Source: Bordetella parapertussis
GTDB taxonomy: Bacteria > Pseudomonadota > Gammaproteobacteria > Burkholderiales > Burkholderiaceae_B
Direction: 5' to 3'
Length of the DNA stretch: 7,886 nucleotides
Assembly (NCBI GenBank): GCA_945882005.1
Contig: CAMCWG010000132.1
Span: 1 to 7,886, forward strand
The translations under genes were made by a program, and so were the position numbers. Below, one piece after another: positions 6,464 through 7,886 of this stretch (the stretch's first letter is position 1; each line of letters begins with the position of its first letter). The notes under the pieces were generated by a model, which saw only the letters and a list, made by a program, of their open reading frames with translations, had not been told where the DNA came from and ran no database searches.

Positions 6464-6561
6464 GTCGTTGTCCCTTTGGCCCTTCGTTACTGACAGGTGC
6501 GCAGTGTTGTTTTCGAATAAATATACTCCGCTGCGGCTTGCTATGGTGCGGTCGTTGTCCC
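6464..6561 (-). repeat. 11-bp direct repeat flanking the dioxygenase upstream region
   Basis: GTCGTTGTCCC occurs at 6464-6474 and again at 6551-6561, 87 bases apart. On the coding strand the near copy reads GGGACAACGAC and supplies the ribosome-binding purines directly before the dioxygenase ATG. The far copy lies just past the stop of the small repeat-protein gene. It may be a regulator half-site pair, a trace of local duplication, or chance. Confidence 0.3.
6520..6525 (-). promoter_or_regulatory. Candidate -10 element for the dioxygenase gene
   Basis: Read on the minus strand this is TATATT, five of six matches to the sigma-70 -10 consensus, in the 102-base gap between the small gene and the dioxygenase. 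It is about 57 bases upstream of the start codon. No good -35 hexamer is visible at 16 to 18 bases spacing, so an activator would be needed if this is a promoter. Confidence 0.25.
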
Positions 6562-6565
6562 GCGT

Positions 6566-6793
6566 TTAATTCCGCAAACAATATGCACCACTGGTGTGGT
6601 AGCCGCTTGGGCAACTGCCCGATTTGATGATGGCGGGCTTACTCGACGCACTGCTCGCCAGGCAGTAGTTACCGCTGGTGTGATATCCGGACGGACAAGA
6701 TCCGACTTTGGCAATAGCTGGTTTGGCCGAGGGCGAGGAGGGGGTGCAGTAGTTGCCGCTGGTGTGGTAGCCGCTAGGGCACGAGCCAATCTT
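6566..6793 (-). repeat. 84-bp coding tandem repeat, 2.7 copies
   Basis: Units at 6710-6793, 6626-6709 and 6566-6625 (partial) keep an exact 84-base period; the string CTGGTGTG recurs at 6591, 6675 and 6759 on the plus strand. They encode the Cys-pair repeats. Codons have diverged while the amino acids of the core have not, so this is an old duplication and not a recent slippage product. Confidence 0.85.
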
Positions 6794-6892
6794 GCTCAGA
6801 GGTTGCTGGGCCTGCACCGAAAAAGAGCCGCAAAATAGTGCCAGGGCGGTCATGAAAGGTGTAACGGCGTATCGTGCGGATGGTTTGGACAC
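6566..6892 (-). CDS. Small secreted protein with three Cys-pair repeats, function unknown
   Basis: This 108-residue protein has a signal peptide: a basic n-region, a hydrophobic core around 14-24 and VQA before Q29 or Q30. Three tandem units of 28 residues follow, starting at K34, K62 and K90, the last cut short at 19. Each carries the core GSCPSGYHTSG followed by NYC or AYC, giving Cys pairs at 38/49, 66/77 and 94/105 with constant spacing, so one disulfide per repeat in the periplasm or outside the cell is likely. Linkers are rich in Ser, Ala, Pro and Lys. The start is GTG, chosen because AAAGGAG lies 6 bases upstream; Met14 would leave a shorter but still possible signal. I do not recognise the family. 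A cell-surface, binding or stress role is only a guess. Confidence 0.8.
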   Translation of the reverse strand: MSKPSARYAVTPFMTALALFCGSFSVQAQQPLSKIGSCPSGYHTSGNYCTPSSPSAKPAIAKVGSCPSGYHTSGNYCLASSASSKPAIIKSGSCPSGYHTSGAYCLRN

Positions 6893-6898
6893 GGATGA

Positions 6899-6905
6899 CT
6901 CCTTT
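6899..6905 (-). promoter_or_regulatory. Shine-Dalgarno site that fixes the GTG start of the small repeat protein
   Basis: On the minus strand this reads AAAGGAG, a near-perfect anti-16S match, with a 6-base spacer to GTG at 6892-6890. No ATG lies at a suitable distance, so it decides in favour of the GTG start. Confidence 0.75.
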
Positions 6906-7122
6906 AAAAGACTTGCTTAGGCCTTGGTGGCAACCCCAAATTTGTTAACAACTTCGTGCATAGTGTACCTAACGAACTCTTAAATTCTGGCAACAATTGT
7001 TAACTATGTTGCATCGCGGAAACGCACATATTTTGGCGGGGAATCGGCTCCTCAGGGTCGTCTACGGTGCTACCATAGCGGGTTATTGAGCCTTAATCCT
7101 GTCGTCACATTGAAACATTGAT
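6906..7122. promoter_or_regulatory. Divergent intergenic region with two TTGTTAAC boxes
   Basis: This 217-base stretch separates the minus-strand small gene from plus-strand pckG and must hold their promoters. TTGTTAACAA (6942-6951) is a perfect 10-bp palindrome. TTGTTAAC recurs at 6997-7004, overlapping a second palindrome AACAATTGTT (6992-7001). The 55-base offset is close to five helical turns. No convincing paired -35/-10 elements were found for either gene, and no ORF or RNA gene is seen. Confidence 0.4.
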
Positions 7123-7886
7123 ATGAATCTATCACTGAACGCTCCTGAATACGTCCGTCACCAAGGTTTAAAGGATTGGGTTGGCGCCATTGCCGCCAAA
7201 GTTAAGCCTGCCAAAGTGGTTTGGTGCGATGGCTCCCAGGAAGAGTATGACCGCCTATGTGCTGAAATGGTGCAGTCTGGGATGCTGTTAAAGCTTAACC
7301 CCGCCAAGCGCCCAAATTCGTTTTTGGCACGGTCGTCGCCTGATGACGTTGCTCGCGTCGAGGACCGCACTTTCATTTGCAGCCAGGACAAAAACGCCGC
7401 CGGACCCACCAACAACTGGATCGCGCCCGCTGAGATGCGCACCAAGCTTGATGAGTTGTTCGAAGGGGCAATGCAGGGTCGCACCTTGTACGTCATTCCC
7501 TTCTCGATGGGGCCTCTGGGCTCGCCGATTGCACAGATCGGGATCGAACTATCCGACTCACCTTACGTTGTCGTCAACATGCGCATGATGACGCGCATGG
7601 GCAAGAAGGTGTATGACATTCTTGGTACAGACGGGGAGTTTGTGCCCTGCGTGCACACTGTTGGCGCACCTTTAGCCGCAGGCCAGAAAGACGTTGTTTG
7701 GCCATGTAACGAGACAAAATACATTGTGCATTTCCCAGAGACCCGTGAGATTTGGTCCTACGGCTCCGGTTACGGTGGTAACGCGCTGCTCGGTAAGAAG
7801 TGTTTCGCCTTGCGTATTGCATCGACCATGGGACGCCGTGAGGCTAATGAGAAGTCAGTCGGTTGGCTGGCCGAGCACATGCTGAT
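7123..7886 (+). CDS. pckG: Phosphoenolpyruvate carboxykinase (GTP), N-terminal part, 3'-truncated by the window
   Basis: This enzyme converts oxaloacetate plus GTP to PEP, GDP and CO2 in gluconeogenesis. 254 codons are present of a protein usually about 600 residues long. Family hallmarks are [18 protein letters not shown] (69-86), GPTNNW (94-99), [11 protein letters not shown] (125-135), NMRMMTRMG (152-160), [11 protein letters not shown] (174-184) and [17 protein letters not shown] (211-227), covering the oxaloacetate-binding Arg and the Gly-rich substrate loop. The GTP-binding P-loop lies beyond the window end. An in-frame TGA at 7111 bars any earlier start. There is no clear Shine-Dalgarno before the ATG. 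The reading frame is intact to the last base. It is a core-metabolism gene and is probably unrelated to the repeat protein, although it could draw on oxaloacetate made by the operon to the left. Confidence 0.96.
   Translation, partial: MNLSLNAPEYVRHQGLKDWVGAIAAKVKPAKVVWCDGSQEEYDRLCAEMVQSGMLLKLNPAKRPNSFLARSSPDDVARVEDRTFICSQDKNAAGPTNNWIAPAEMRTKLDELFEGAMQGRTLYVIPFSMGPLGSPIAQIGIELSDSPYVVVNMRMMTRMGKKVYDILGTDGEFVPCVHTVGAPLAAGQKDVVWPCNETKYIVHFPETREIWSYGSGYGGNALLGKKCFALRIASTMGRREANEKSVGWLAEHML

Noticed and set aside
6566..6793. CRISPR-like array suggested by the regular repeats
   Set aside because: The repeats are 84-base, adjacent and in frame, with no unique spacers; they encode protein repeats.
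6596..6838. Plus-strand 80-residue ORF over the repeat gene
   Set aside because: It is an antisense shadow. The minus frame has a signal peptide, a strong Shine-Dalgarno and silent codon divergence.
7009..7034. TTGCAT with TATTTT as a pckG promoter
   Set aside because: The 14-base spacing is too short and both hexamers are weak.
7158..7496. Minus-strand 112-residue ORF over the pckG start region
   Set aside because: It is antisense to a strongly conserved PEP carboxykinase frame.

Overview
The window looks like a chromosomal segment of a betaproteobacterium, probably Burkholderiales and perhaps near Alcaligenaceae. The reasons are an orphan Bug/TctC-type periplasmic binding protein, a GTP-type PEP carboxykinase whose residues match Burkholderiales enzymes as I remember them, and a moderate GC content (hand counts of about 51 to 57% in the stretches checked). 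The genus cannot be fixed from this sequence alone.

Positions 1 to 5601 hold a tight plus-strand gene train. In order it encodes the large subunit (5' end cut off) and small subunit of a LeuCD/homoaconitase-type hydro-lyase, a SAM-dependent methyltransferase overlapping the small subunit by ATGA, an MmgE/PrpD-family protein, a Bug-family solute-binding protein with a signal peptide, and an aspartate-dehydrogenase-like NAD(P) oxidoreductase. Gaps are -4 to 51 bases, so this is probably one operon. The best reading is import and catabolism of an unidentified hydroxy-, amino- or tricarboxylic acid. The Bug protein would capture it, and the hydro-lyase, PrpD-like protein and dehydrogenase would act in sequence. 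The LeuCD-like pair is probably a catabolic paralogue and not the leucine enzyme, because the small subunit is the short 170-residue type and no leuB or leuA is nearby. The methyltransferase is the odd member.

Positions 5585 to 6892 are on the minus strand. A TfdA-like Fe(II)/2-oxoglutarate dioxygenase converges on the operon and its 3' end overlaps the dehydrogenase gene by 17 bases. Upstream of it lies a small GTG-started gene for a secreted 108-residue protein with three 28-residue Cys-pair repeats. I do not recognise this protein. Its repeat core is identical in protein but different in codons, so it appears to be kept by selection.

Positions 6906 to 7122 form a divergent intergenic region with two TTGTTAAC boxes, one inside a perfect palindrome. 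From 7123 the plus strand encodes the first 254 codons of pckG (GTP-dependent PEP carboxykinase), which runs off the window. No tRNA, rRNA, insertion sequence, CRISPR array or phage gene was seen.
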